Assembly: GCF_001294625.1 (NCBI RefSeq)
Contig: NZ_CP012677.1
Span: 2,294,001-2,358,000, forward strand
Direction of reading: 5' to 3'
From: Arthrobacter alpinus
GTDB taxonomy: Bacteria; Actinomycetota; Actinomycetes; Actinomycetales; Micrococcaceae
DNA: 64,000 nt
Below the pieces are notes generated by a model. It ran no database searches and had not been told where the DNA came from. It worked only from the letters and a program-made list of their open reading frames with translations. The first letter of the stretch is position 1. Every line of letters begins with the position of its first letter. Below, piece after piece: positions 36,929 through 46,390 of this stretch. Both the position numbers and the translations under genes were made by a program.

Positions 36929-39900
36929 GTGCCAGAGCAATCCATCCACCGTCTACCCGAAGAATTTGGCGGCAACGAGTGGCTCGTCGATGAACTGTAC
37001 GAGCGCTACCAAAGCGACAAAAACTCTGTGGACACAAAGTGGTGGTCACTGTTTGAGTCCTTTGACGCCGACGATGCAGCCGGCAATGGACGCCACACCG
37101 CAGCAACTTCAACGCCCATCACGGCACAGATTCCGGCAGTCCCCCCGGCCGTTTCCTCCCCGGTCCGGCCTGAGGCCCCTGTTGCCAGTTCGACGGCGGC
37201 CCCGGCCCCTAGTGCACCGGCGGCTCCCGTTGTGGCGCCGAAGTCACCGGCGGCTCCGCGACCACCAGCACCCGCCAAGGATGCTGCCCGCACCGGCGCC
37301 ACGCCCATCCCCGCCCAGCTGCCCAAAACAGCCAAGGACACCTCTGTCCCGGACGAAGCCGTCACCTCTATTTTGCGCGGACCGGCCAAGGCCATTGCCG
37401 CGAACATGATCAGCAGTCTGGAAGTGCCCACGGCCACCAGCGTGCGCGCCATTCCGGCCAAACTGCTCATCGACAACCGTGTTGTCATCAACTCCAACCT
37501 GGCCCGCGCCCGCGGCGGCAAGGTCTCCTTCACCCACTTGATCGGCTACGCCGTCATCAAGGCACTTGGCCAATTCCCCTCCATGAACGTCTACTACGAC
37601 GTCATCGACGGCAAGGCCGTCGCAGTCCAGCCGCCGCATGTGAACTTTGGCATCGCCATTGACATGCCCAAGCCCGATGGAACGCGCCTGCTCATAGTGC
37701 CGAACATCAAAAAGGCGGAGACGCTGAACTTTGCCGAGTTCTGGCACACCTATGAGGACCTGATCAAGCGCGCCCGCGCCGGCAAGCTCACTGCAGATGA
37801 CCATTCGGGCACCACGGTGTCACTGACCAACCCCGGCGGCATCGGCACCGTTCACTCCGTGCCGCGCCTGTCCAAGGGCCAGGCTGCCATCATCGGCGTC
37901 GGCGCATTGGACTACCCCGCCGAATTCCAAGGTGCCAGCGAGAAAATCGTCGCCCAGAGCGCCATCTCCAAGATCCTGACGCTGACCTCCACCTACGACC
38001 ACCGCGTCATCCAGGGAGCCGGTTCGGGCGAGTTCCTCAAGAAGGTCCATGCGCTCCTGCTCGGTGCTGAGAACTTCTACGACGAAATCTTTGAGTCCTT
38101 GCGTATCCCCTACGAGCCCGTTCGTTGGCGCGTGGACCAGCAAGTAGACCCCGCAGATGAGATCAACAAGGTTGCCCGCATCCAGCAGTTAATCCACTCC
38201 TACCGTGTGCGCGGCCATTTGATGGCCGACACAGACCCGTTGGAATACGTTCAGCGCACGCACCCGGACCTGGACATCTTCACCTACGGCCTGACCCTGT
38301 GGGACCTGGACCGCGAATGGCCCACAGGCGGTTTCGGCGGCAAGCCCATGCTGAAATTCCGCGACATCCTTGGCGTGCTGCGTGACGCCTACTGCCGCAC
38401 TACAGGTGTCGAGTACATGCACATCCAGGAGCCCTCCCAGCGCGAATGGTTCCAGAACGAGTTGGAGCATCCGTACTCCAAGCCCAGCCGTGAGGAGCAA
38501 CTGCGTATTGTCTCCAAGCTGAATGCTGCCGAGGCGTTTGAGACGTTCCTGCAGACCAAGTTTGTTGGCCAGAAGCGGTTCTCTCTGGAGGGCGGGGAAT
38601 CCTTGATTCCGCTGCTTGACTCCATCATTTCCGACGCCGCCGACGACGGCCTAGACGAGGTGGCCATCGGCATGGCCCACCGTGGTCGCCTGAACGTGCT
38701 CACCAACATCGCCGGCAAGACCTACGCCCAAGTCTTCCGTGAATTTGAGGGTACCCAGGATTCCCGCAGCGTGCAGGGCTCCGGAGATGTGAAGTACCAC
38801 CTCGGCACCGAGGGCACGTTCACCTCCGACGCCGGCAACGAGACCAAGGTTTACCTGGCGGCCAACCCCTCACACTTGGAAGCCGTTGACGCTGTCCTCG
38901 AGGGCATTGTTCGCGCCAAGCAGGACCGCCTTGATCAGGGGGAGAACTTCCCCGTGCTGCCCATCATGATCCACGGCGATGCTGCGTTTGCTGGCCAGGG
39001 CGTGGTGGCTGAAACGCTGAACCTCTCCCAGCTGCGTGGATACCGCACCGGCGGAACCATCCACGTTGTGGTGAATAACCAGGTTGGCTTTACGACGGCG
39101 CCCTCCTCCTCCCGTTCCTCGGTGTACTCCACCGATGTGGCCAAGATGATCCAGGCGCCCGTGTTCCATGTGAACGGCGACGATCCCGAAGCCGTGGTCC
39201 GTGTAGCCCAGCTGGCATACCAGTTCCAGCAGCGCTTCCGCAAGGACGTTGTCATCGACATGGTCTGCTACCGCCGCCGCGGGCACAACGAGGGTGACGA
39301 CCCCTCAATGACCCAGCCGCTGATGTACAACCTCATCGAAGCCAAGCGCTCGGTACGCCGCCTCTACACGGAGGCCCTGATCGGCCGCGGCGACATCACC
39401 GAGGACGAGGCGTCGCAATTGCTGCGCGACTACCAGGAACGCCTAGAACGCGTCTTTGCCGAAACGCATGCAGCCCAGACCTCACCAATTCCGATCGTGA
39501 CCAAGGATGCCCAGGCCGTCTTCGATCTGGAGCGCCCCATAGCCCAACAGACCGATACCGGTGTGAACGATCCCCAGACCACCGCCATCTCTGCTGCCAC
39601 ACTGGCCCGAATTGGCACCGTGCATACCGAAGTTCCTGAAGGCTTCACGGTTCACCAAAAGCTGAAGTCATTGCTTGAAAAGCGTGAGACCATGTCCCGC
39701 GAAGGCAGCATCGACTGGGGCTTCGGGGAGCTTGCAGCCTTTGGCTCCTTGCTGTTGGAGGGCGTCCCGATCCGCATGGCCGGCCAGGACTCGCGCCGCG
39801 GTACTTTTGTGCAGCGCCACGCAGTGTTCCACGACCGTGCCAACGGCAACGTCTGGACACCCATCACGGGTCTGGGCGAAGACCAGGCGAAGCTGTGGAT

Positions 39901-40732
39901 CTACGATTCACTGCTCAGCGAATACGCAGCCATGGGCTTTGAATACGGATATTCGGTGGAACGCCCCGACGCCTTGGTTATTTGGGAAGCCCAGTTCGGC
40001 GACTTCGTCAACGGTGCACAAACCATCATCGATGAGTTCATTTCCTCCGCCGAGCAAAAGTGGGGTCAGCGCTCATCACTGGTGCTGATGCTGCCGCACG
40101 GCTACGAAGGCCAGGGCCCCGACCACTCCTCGGCCCGCATCGAGCGCTTCCTGCAGATGTGTGCAGAGGAGAACATGATAGTCGCCAATCCGACCACCCC
40201 GGCGTCGCACTTCCACTTGCTCCGCCGCCAGGCTTACAGCCGCCCCCGTAAGCCGCTGATCATCTTCACCCCCAAGCAGTTGCTGCGCCTGAAGGCTGCC
40301 GGTTCTTCCGTGGAGGATTTCACCACCGGCGGTTTCCGCCCCGTGATCGGCGACCATGTCACGTTGGATAACAACACCGTGGACCGCGTCATACTGGTTT
40401 CCGGACGCCTCTACTACGATCTGCTCGCAGAACGAGAGAAAAGTGCGGACACCAAGGTCGCGATCGTCCGCGTGGAGCAGCTCTACCCGCTGCCGCTGGC
40501 GGAGATCAAGGCTGAGCTGGCCAAGTACCCGAACGCCGAGGTTGTTTGGGCTCAGGACGAGCCCGCCAACCAGGGCCCGTGGCCGTTCATGGGCCTGAAT
40601 CTGGCTCCCGAGCTGGATACGAAGCTTGGACGGGTTTCCCGTCGGGCGTCAGCTGCCACGGCCACAGGATCTGCAAAGATCCATGCTGTGGAGCAGGCAT
40701 TGCTCGTCAAGCAAGCGTTCGAGCGCAACTAA
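36929..40732 (+). CDS. kgd: multifunctional 2-oxoglutarate dehydrogenase E1/E2 (KGD)
   Basis: This 1,267-residue actinobacterial fusion begins with the short NEWLVDELYERYQ E1-type helix and a Pro/Ala-rich linker (residues ~50-120). A lipoyl-less E2 acyltransferase domain follows, with active-site block TYDHRVIQGAGSGEF. The rest is a thiamine-diphosphate E1 domain (MAHRGRLNVL, GDAAFAGQGVVAETL, transketolase-like C-terminus). It makes succinyl-CoA or, partly, succinate semialdehyde in the TCA cycle, working with E2p and Lpd. The GTG at 36929 is chosen because GGAAGAGG precedes it and known KGD proteins begin near this NEWLV block. The usual GarA/OdhI site should lie in this protein. Confidence 0.95.
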   Translation: MPEQSIHRLPEEFGGNEWLVDELYERYQSDKNSVDTKWWSLFESFDADDAAGNGRHTAATSTPITAQIPAVPPAVSSPVRPEAPVASSTAAPAPSAPAAPVVAPKSPAAPRPPAPAKDAARTGATPIPAQLPKTAKDTSVPDEAVTSILRGPAKAIAANMISSLEVPTATSVRAIPAKLLIDNRVVINSNLARARGGKVSFTHLIGYAVIKALGQFPSMNVYYDVIDGKAVAVQPPHVNFGIAIDMPKPDGTRLLIVPNIKKAETLNFAEFWHTYEDLIKRARAGKLTADDHSGTTVSLTNPGGIGTVHSVPRLSKGQAAIIGVGALDYPAEFQGASEKIVAQSAISKILTLTSTYDHRVIQGAGSGEFLKKVHALLLGAENFYDEIFESLRIPYEPVRWRVDQQVDPADEINKVARIQQLIHSYRVRGHLMADTDPLEYVQRTHPDLDIFTYGLTLWDLDREWPTGGFGGKPMLKFRDILGVLRDAYCRTTGVEYMHIQEPSQREWFQNELEHPYSKPSREEQLRIVSKLNAAEAFETFLQTKFVGQKRFSLEGGESLIPLLDSIISDAADDGLDEVAIGMAHRGRLNVLTNIAGKTYAQVFREFEGTQDSRSVQGSGDVKYHLGTEGTFTSDAGNETKVYLAANPSHLEAVDAVLEGIVRAKQDRLDQGENFPVLPIMIHGDAAFAGQGVVAETLNLSQLRGYRTGGTIHVVVNNQVGFTTAPSSSRSSVYSTDVAKMIQAPVFHVNGDDPEAVVRVAQLAYQFQQRFRKDVVIDMVCYRRRGHNEGDDPSMTQPLMYNLIEAKRSVRRLYTEALIGRGDITEDEASQLLRDYQERLERVFAETHAAQTSPIPIVTKDAQAVFDLERPIAQQTDTGVNDPQTTAISAATLARIGTVHTEVPEGFTVHQKLKSLLEKRETMSREGSIDWGFGELAAFGSLLLEGVPIRMAGQDSRRGTFVQRHAVFHDRANGNVWTPITGLGEDQAKLWIYDSLLSEYAAMGFEYGYSVERPDALVIWEAQFGDFVNGAQTIIDEFISSAEQKWGQRSSLVLMLPHGYEGQGPDHSSARIERFLQMCAEENMIVANPTTPASHFHLLRRQAYSRPRKPLIIFTPKQLLRLKAAGSSVEDFTTGGFRPVIGDHVTLDNNTVDRVILVSGRLYYDLLAEREKSADTKVAIVRVEQLYPLPLAEIKAELAKYPNAEVVWAQDEPANQGPWPFMGLNLAPELDTKLGRVSRRASAATATGSAKIHAVEQALLVKQAFERN

Positions 40733-40742
40733 GAAGTTGGTC

Positions 40743-40776
40743 GATGCCCGGTCTGCAACACAGGCCGGGCATCTTT
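40743..40776 (+). terminator. intrinsic terminator after kgd
   Basis: GATGCCCGG and CCGGGCATC form the outer stem, with CTG/CAG inside and a short loop. TTTCATT follows. Confidence 0.85.
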
Positions 40777-40806
40777 CATTGAATGTATGTGATGAGAAGG
40801 GGAACC

Positions 40807-41406
40807 GTGGAAAAGCGGGAGCTGCGAATTGTGGCCGTTGGAGACGAGCTGGTTGCCGGAGTGGGCGATCCCCGCGCACTTGGCTGGCTTGGCAGGGTAC
40901 TTGCGCGGACGCCGCAGGAGAGCGTCACGGTTGAACCATATGTGCTGGCGAGCCCTAAGGAAGGCACAGAGGCGCTGGCTGGACGTTGGCTGCATGAGGC
41001 CGGCAAGCGTTTTGACGACTTCCACGAAAACCGCCTCGTCATTGGCCTCTCGGGCCGGGACATCGAATACGGTCTCTCGACCGCCCGCAGCCGGTTGAAC
41101 CTGGCCAACATCCTGGATGGCGCCACCCAGCTGAACATCCCGGTGTTCGTGGTGGGCCCGCCACCGTCGCTTGACGCGGCGTTGAACCGCAAGCTGGCGG
41201 AGCTGAACACGGCATTTGCCGACGTCACCACACGCCGCAAGCACCACTATGTCGACACCTTTTCGCCGTTGCAGAACCACGAGCAATGGCGCAACGATGT
41301 GGCGGCCAACAACGGCTCCCCCGGCCAGGCCGGCTACGGCCTGATGGCGTGGCTGGTTTTGCACCGGGGCTGGTACCAGTGGCTGGATCTCCCCGACGTC
41401 CTCTAA
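40807..41406 (+). CDS. SGNH/GDSL-type hydrolase-like protein
   Basis: This 199-residue protein has an N-terminal block LRIVAVGDELVAGVGDPRALGWLG resembling the GDS-L nucleophile motif, with GDE replacing GDS. A later HHYVDTFSPL is also present. In SGNH hydrolases the serine is the nucleophile, so its replacement here (Asp-Glu-Leu) suggests a non-catalytic or altered member. The GTG at 40807 is preferred because AGAAGGGG precedes it. It stands alone after kgd. Confidence 0.65.
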   Translation: MEKRELRIVAVGDELVAGVGDPRALGWLGRVLARTPQESVTVEPYVLASPKEGTEALAGRWLHEAGKRFDDFHENRLVIGLSGRDIEYGLSTARSRLNLANILDGATQLNIPVFVVGPPPSLDAALNRKLAELNTAFADVTTRRKHHYVDTFSPLQNHEQWRNDVAANNGSPGQAGYGLMAWLVLHRGWYQWLDLPDVL

Positions 41407-41518
41407 CCCGGTGTCCCGGTGCTTGAGCCTGCCGAAATCCGAAAGCCTCGCGTCTTATGACTAGATTTCCAGTGTATTTCTAGGAAAGACCCAGAGACGG
41501 GGTTAGTGTGAAAAAGCT

Positions 41519-41550
41519 CCCTGGCTTCCCATGGCGGCCAGGGCACTTTT
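41519..41550 (+). terminator. hairpin with T-run upstream of the cutinase pseudogene
   Basis: CCCTGGC/GCCAGGG with an 11-base loop is followed by CACTTTTT. It lies 110 bp after the SGNH-like gene and 37 bp before the pseudogene start, so it may terminate the former or attenuate the latter. Confidence 0.7.
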
Positions 41551-41586
41551 TGCATACCCGCATCTTCTCCAGACAGAGAGGCAGCT

Positions 41587-43401
41587 TTGACGAGCCACAG
41601 ACCATTTGCATCCACCCTGGCCGCCGCCACGGCATGGAGCGTTGTTGCCGGCCTTATTTTCCTCCCGGCAGCCCGGACGGCTACGGGTGTTATTGCCGCC
41701 CCCTGTGCCAACATCGAGTCTGTTTTTGCCCGGTGATCCGGCCAGGCCGTGGGGGCTGCCGGGGAAGAGGTAGCCGTCTTCGAGGCAAGCCTCAAGGCCC
41801 GTATCACCGTACCTGGCGCCGTCCACAGTTATGAGCTGGGCAGTGAAGCCATCGACGGCCACCTGTACCCGGCCGTTGCAACGGCAGATTTGACCGCCCA
41901 GCCCGCCCTTGACTACGCGGCCAGCGTTGCCGCCGGCGTGGCTGAACTCGGCGCCTACGTCAATGCCAGGTCGCAGGCCTGCCCCGACGCCGCATTTGTG
42001 ATTGGCGGCTATTCGCAGGGCGCCCAGGTTGCCGAGACCACCTACAACGACGTGTTGACCGATCTTCGACGCAGCAAAGTTGTCTTTAACGCACCCTTTG
42101 GCGATCCCAACCTGCAGCTGCCTGAGGAGCCCCTATGTCCCGGCGGCGTTCACACTGAATACCGGCACCTGGTGCAACACCAGCGACTTCGTTTGCGGCT
42201 CCAGCAAGAACTTGCTCCAAACCGCCGGGCATTGACTTTACGGCGTGCCCAGCAGCACCCAGCAAAGCCCCATCGACGCCGCGACGCAGGAAGTGGCCGC
42301 CCGGATTGCTAGGGCCAAGCCTTTTCTGGCGCAGTTCCTGGACACCACCGCTCACAACCCGGCACCCACTTCCGGGCCCAATGTCCACGCGTCCGGCATT
42401 GACATTGCCCTGGTGTTGGACACCAGCTTGTCCATGGCGCCCAACGTGACCCTGGCCAGGAACTTGGCACCATTTCAGGGAGGCCAGCTCGCCGCCATGA
42501 ATGGCAGCATTGCACCGGTCGGCTACACGGATAGCGCCACTAACTCCGCCACCGCGCTCTCGGACTTCTCCACCACCATCGCCGACGTTCAGGCCAAACT
42601 GGATGCCATTATTCCTTCAGGGACCGACACAGCACCTCAGGGCGTGGTGGGGGACCTTGCCACGCCACTGTCCGGTCTCACTTGGCGCCCTGACGCCACG
42701 AAGGCCGTGATCGTGCTCACTGATGCCCAGCTGAGCCCGGCCGTCCTGCCCAGCCTTCCCGCTCTGCTGGCGAAGGTGAATGCCCTCGGTGCGCTCGGTG
42801 ACTACGCGAAGGTCAGGTTTTACCCTGTAGTGCCGTCCGCTGTGCCTCCTGTGGCCATTTTGGCACACCCGTCGTATTCGCCTCCCGGTCGGCGAAGCCA
42901 TCACCTTCAAAGCCTCGCAGTCCTACTCACCCAACAGCACCCTTGCAAGTTTTGCCTGGAACTTCAACGGCGACGGCATCATTGATCAGACCACCCCCGG
43001 CCCCACGGCAACGCACACCTACACCGCAGCCTTCGTGGGCAAGGCCACGGTGTCCGCCGTAGATGCCAATAGCGTCCAAACAACAACCGAGGCGGCGGTT
43101 TCCATTGATACCAGCCTCCAGCCGGCCCTTCCCAGTGCGGCCACCAAGCTGGCAGCAGTGCACAGTGCCACCAGCTCCACCGGCGCATCCGTGAGCTGGG
43201 AACCGACAGACGACACCGCCGCAGGCTTTGTGGGTGCCACCATCACCACAGTGCTCAAGGCAGTTCCCCCAAGGTTCAACGGATGAGAAGTTGGCTGCCA
43301 CCGGCGCCAACAACACCGCCGCATGGCTGGGCGGCGGGATTCTCCTGCTGGTACTTGGTTCAGGGGCCTTGGTGTTCTTGCGCCGCTGGAACCAGCTGTA
43401 G
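41587..43401 (+). pseudogene. degraded wall-anchored cutinase-VWA-PKD protein gene
   Basis: Conceptual joining of frames gives one secreted protein. A signal-peptide-like start (TSHRPFASTLAAATAWSVVAG) leads into a cutinase-type esterase domain with nucleophile motif GYSQGAQV (Ser codon 42013). A von Willebrand A domain follows, with MIDAS DTSLS (42419), then a PKD-like domain (ASFAWNFNGDGIIDQ). The end is a sorting signal LAATG (43291), a hydrophobic stretch and RRWNQL. LAxTG is the motif recognised by class E sortases. At least five lesions are visible: in-frame TGA at 41734 (expected Gly in ARGSGQ) and at 42233, and frameshifts near 42105-42131, 42870 and 43280. It cannot make the full protein. 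Confidence 0.85.
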
Positions 43402-43490
43402 AAATCCGCCCCGGTTAGGTGCGCAACCTTCAGTTATGGGATACTTGGGGGCAGATCTTATTCGGATCTTTTCAATGATTGGAGGCAGCC

Positions 43491-43565
43491 ATGTCAAAGC
43501 GTTCACGCAAGCGTCGGGACCGTAAGGGTAGCGGCGCAAACCACGGTAAGCGCCCCAACGCATAA
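43491..43565 (+). CDS. 50S ribosomal protein bL37-like, 24 residues
   Basis: This 24-codon ORF begins MSKRSRKRRDRKGSG and ends ANHGKRPNA. The basic composition and NHGKRPN tail match bL37, the small extra large-subunit protein described in mycobacterial ribosomes. GGAGG lies six bases before the ATG, and a strong terminator follows directly, so it is a complete monocistronic unit. The assignment is from memory of that protein's sequence and needs an alignment. Confidence 0.75.
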   Translation: MSKRSRKRRDRKGSGANHGKRPNA

Positions 43566-43578
43566 GTCTTGACTTACG

Positions 43579-43621
43579 CGCAAAGGCCCGTTCCGCCATG
43601 ATGGTGGGACGGGCCTTTGCG
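43579..43621. terminator. terminator after the bL37-like gene
   Basis: A perfect stem CGCAAAGGCCCGT / ACGGGCCTTTGCG encloses a 17-base loop. No long T-run follows. Confidence 0.75.
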
Positions 43622-43667
43622 TTGTGGATAGAGTGGAAGTGAAATTCCTCCACAGAAAGCCGTAGAC

Positions 43668-44135
43668 ATGTTTGCCCTGGTACTGCTGACCATGCTGCCG
43701 TTCGTCTGGTTTGGCATGATCGTGGCCATTTCCTTCATTGAGACGCCGTTGAAGTTCCGTGCACCGGGAATGACGCACGCGCTGGGCGTGGGTATTGGCC
43801 GGCTAGTCTTCACGGCGCTGAACTATGTGGAGGCCTTACTGGCCGCAGCAATTGTGGCGGCCTGGCTCTTCGCTGGTGAGCTGGTCAGCGCGATGGCTGG
43901 CGCGTTGCTGATTCTGTCCATCGCGGCCTTGGGGCTGCAAATGCTGGTCTTGCGCCCGGCCATGGGCCAGCGGACCAAGGCCCTGGCCCAGACTGCGGTG
44001 ACGCACGACGGCGCCGCTCCCGTGAAAGCCAAGATCGGCACCGCCATGCACATCGCCTACATCGCGTCCGAGGGGCTGAAAGTTCTTGCCCTGCCCATAG
44101 CCGGCATCCTCATCGTGCTGGCTGTGGCAGCCTAG
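43668..44135 (+). CDS. small membrane protein (DUF4149/TMEM205-like)
   Basis: This 155-residue protein has four predicted TM helices (residues ~4-24, ~48-68, ~74-92 and ~131-152). The motif FGMIVAISFIETPLKFRAPGM resembles the DUF4149/TMEM205-like family. Function unknown. It ends six bases before the truncated haemoglobin gene and is likely co-transcribed with it. Confidence 0.7.
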   Translation: MFALVLLTMLPFVWFGMIVAISFIETPLKFRAPGMTHALGVGIGRLVFTALNYVEALLAAAIVAAWLFAGELVSAMAGALLILSIAALGLQMLVLRPAMGQRTKALAQTAVTHDGAAPVKAKIGTAMHIAYIASEGLKVLALPIAGILIVLAVAA

Positions 44136-44140
44136 CTCCC

Positions 44141-44656
44141 ATGGGCATCTCGGCACAGGCCAGCCAGCACCTAAAATCCGGTAGAACGGCGTCGCACTTG
44201 AACGCCTACCAGCCTACGCACCAGGACAGCGCCGCGACCCGTCCTGATATTGCCACCCGGGAAGACATCCTCACGCTCGTGGAAACTTTTTACACGCGAG
44301 CGTTTGCCGACCCGCTCATCGGCCCCATCTTCACGGAGGTGGTGCACATGGACCTGGTCAGGCATATGCCCATCATGGCCGACTTTTGGCAGACAGTGCT
44401 GTTCAAGGCGGGCCTTTACAGCAGGAATGCGCTGAAGATCCACGTCGACATCCATGTCAAGGAGCCCCTGACACTGGCTCATTTCAACCGTTGGTTGCAG
44501 TTGTGGAGCACCACTGTTGATGAACTCTTTAGCGGCGAAAAGGCGGAGATGGCTAAGGTCCAGGCACACCTGATCGCCGGATCCTTGCATCGCCGGGTGA
44601 CGGGCCGGGCTGCAAGCCAGCACCGCACCATTTCGATGCGGCTGCCCGAGGGCTAG
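44141..44656 (+). CDS. group III truncated haemoglobin
   Basis: This 171-residue protein has a globin core from about residue 42 (LVETFYTRAFADPLIGPIF...MPIMADFWQTVLF...IHVDIHVKEPLTLAHFNRWLQLW). The proximal His lies in the LTLAHFNRWL helix. The N-terminal ~40 residues are an unstructured extension. Group III trHbs bind O2 or NO and are linked to microaerobic or nitrosative conditions. It is probably co-transcribed with the upstream membrane protein. Confidence 0.9.
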   Translation: MGISAQASQHLKSGRTASHLNAYQPTHQDSAATRPDIATREDILTLVETFYTRAFADPLIGPIFTEVVHMDLVRHMPIMADFWQTVLFKAGLYSRNALKIHVDIHVKEPLTLAHFNRWLQLWSTTVDELFSGEKAEMAKVQAHLIAGSLHRRVTGRAASQHRTISMRLPEG

Positions 44657-44672
44657 AGGGCCCACCAGAAGG

Positions 44673-44933
44673 CTAAACTCCCGCGGGCCTACCCGCATGC
44701 AGGCGGGCCAAAATTGCCGCCTTGAGCGTCTCGGGGGCCGCTTCTTTACACGAACGCTTCACCACTGTCCGGATCACGCACTCGAGGTCGTATTCCTGGG
44801 AGCAGTCGGCGCATCCGTCCAGGTGCGTCTTGATCTCCGTAAGGTCCGCACGGGACAGCGCCCCGTCGAGGTATTCATAAATTCGGGCGATGCGTTCGTC
44901 GTCGCAATCACCCAGGCTCTGGCAGTCGCCCAT
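44673..44933 (-). CDS. rsrA: zinc-containing anti-sigma factor RsrA-like
   Basis: This 86-residue ZAS-family anti-sigma factor has the redox zinc motif HLDGCADC (HxxxCxxC) near residue 37 and additional cysteines at both ends (GDCQSLGDCDD, KRSCKEA). It follows sigR with a 2-bp gap. Oxidation of the cysteines by thiol stress would release SigR, as for RsrA and mycobacterial RshA. Confidence 0.92.
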   Translation of the reverse strand: MGDCQSLGDCDDERIARIYEYLDGALSRADLTEIKTHLDGCADCSQEYDLECVIRTVVKRSCKEAAPETLKAAILARLHAGRPAGV

Positions 44934-44935
44934 CG

Positions 44936-45679
44936 TTATTTCTCCGTTTCCTTAAGTTCGTTCGCGGTGCCATTGGCATATCCGCGTTCCACAGCATATT
45001 CGCCCAGCATGTCCCGCAAAAGCTTCCGCCCTCGGTGCAACCGTGACATCACGGTCCCGATAGGGGTGTTCATGATCTCTGAAATTTCCTTGTACGCATA
45101 ACCTTCGACGTCGGCAAAATACACTGCCAGCCGGAACTCCTCCGGGATGGCCTGCAACGCGCTCTTCACATCGGAGTCCGGCAGGTGATCCAGGGCCTCA
45201 GTCTCGGCGGACCGCAGGCCCCTGGAGGTGTGCGACTCGGCACGTGCCAGCTGCCAATCCTCAACGGAATCAGCATTGGACTGCAGTGGCTCACGCTGAC
45301 GTTTGCGGTACAAGTTGATGTACGTGTTGGTCAAAATCCTGTACAGCCACGCCTTGAGATTGGTGCCGGGCTTGTATTGGTGAAAAGCCGAAAAGGCTTT
45401 AGTGTAGGCCTCTTGCACCAGGTCCTCGGCGTCGCTGGGATTGCGTGCCATGCGCATGGCTGCCGAATATAACTGGTCAACGTATTGCATGGCGTCACGT
45501 TCAAAACGGATACGGCGGGCCTCCACCGTCTCGGTGGCAACATCTACGGTATCCACATCGGTATTCACCGTTGCCGCAACCTCGCGGGAAAGGCCGCTGC
45601 GTCGTTGCGCGTCGGACTCAATGACTTGCTCAGGCTCGGAAATGTTCATTACAGAGAAGTCTACTGTCAGTGTCTGCAT
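44936..45679 (-). CDS. sigR: ECF sigma factor SigR/SigH (thiol-oxidative stress)
   Basis: This protein of about 247 residues has region 2 ([31 protein letters not shown]...[19 protein letters not shown]) and region 4 ([47 protein letters not shown]). An N-terminal extension of about 55 residues resembles the long SigR isoform arrangement. The ATG at 45679 is favoured by AGGAAAGG five bases upstream; a later ATG at 45646 could give a short form. Its promoter matches the SigR consensus, implying autoregulation. Confidence 0.93.
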   Translation of the reverse strand: MQTLTVDFSVMNISEPEQVIESDAQRRSGLSREVAATVNTDVDTVDVATETVEARRIRFERDAMQYVDQLYSAAMRMARNPSDAEDLVQEAYTKAFSAFHQYKPGTNLKAWLYRILTNTYINLYRKRQREPLQSNADSVEDWQLARAESHTSRGLRSAETEALDHLPDSDVKSALQAIPEEFRLAVYFADVEGYAYKEISEIMNTPIGTVMSRLHRGRKLLRDMLGEYAVERGYANGTANELKETEK

Positions 45680-45746
45680 TGCCACCTTTCCTCATAGGTT
45701 CATACCCTCCCAAGTCGGGCTATGCGCCGCTGTTTGTACACATGCA

Positions 45747-45772
45747 AACCCGGCAACGCCGTCGAATATTCC
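45747..45772 (-). promoter_or_regulatory. SigR-type autoregulatory promoter
   Basis: On the minus strand GGAAT and GTT are separated by exactly 18 bp, the SigR/SigH consensus. The promoter lies about 70 bp upstream of the sigR start. Confidence 0.75.
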
Positions 45773-45867
45773 GCAAACCACGTCTCAAAGTGCGAGACTT
45801 GGAACAAGGTTCAAACGTTCGCCCGTAGCACCAGAGGTTTCACAGCACTTAAACGAAAGGCCGTACC

Positions 45868-46383
45868 TTGTCACTAGTTCGCGCACTTGCCCGCCCCATG
45901 CTTGCCTCGTCCTTCATCCTTTCCGGTTTGGAACGGCTGCGTCATGCAGACCAGACGGCGGAGCAGCTCTCCCCCGTCCTGAGCCGCATTTCTGCCGCAC
46001 TGCCGGTACAAACCAGCGAGAAGTCCCTAGCCAAGATCCTGGCTGGAGTTCAGGTGGGTGCTGGCGTGCTGGTGGCCACCGGAAAGTTCTCCCGTCCCGC
46101 CGCCGTCGTTCTGGCCATGACGGCCGGGCTGGGCACCGTTGTGGAGTATCGCAGCGCCGCCACGGACACCAAGGAGGGAAAATCACACCGCCGCAGCCAG
46201 CTAGCCAAGAACATCGGGCTGCTGGGCGGGGCCCTGCTGGCCAGCGTTGACACGGCAGGCCGCCCGGGCCTTGCCTGGCGTGCCGAACGGCTCATCGAGT
46301 CCGGCAAGAAGACCGCCACCAAGAAGATCCACACCGCAGACAAGAACGTTCGTGCGCTCGCCCACGACGTGACAGGACAGTAA
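45868..46383 (+). CDS. DoxX family membrane protein
   Basis: This 171-residue DoxX-like protein (ARPMLASSFILSGLERLRH...LAKILAGVQVGAGVLVATGKFSRPAAVVLAM) has about four TM helices and a basic cytoplasmic tail (KKTATKKIHTADKN). The start is TTG with GAAAGG seven bases upstream. It is divergent from sigR and could share its regulatory region, and it lies 7 bp before aroA. In mycobacteria a DoxX protein acts with superoxide detoxification; that role here is an inference. Confidence 0.82.
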   Translation: MSLVRALARPMLASSFILSGLERLRHADQTAEQLSPVLSRISAALPVQTSEKSLAKILAGVQVGAGVLVATGKFSRPAAVVLAMTAGLGTVVEYRSAATDTKEGKSHRRSQLAKNIGLLGGALLASVDTAGRPGLAWRAERLIESGKKTATKKIHTADKNVRALAHDVTGQ

Positions 46384-46390
46384 CCACCCC

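Noticed and set aside
41734-41736. In-frame TGA in the cutinase region as a selenocysteine or read-through codon
   Set aside because: No selenocysteine element was seen, the expected residue is Gly in ARGSGQ, and a second TGA plus three frameshifts show ordinary decay.
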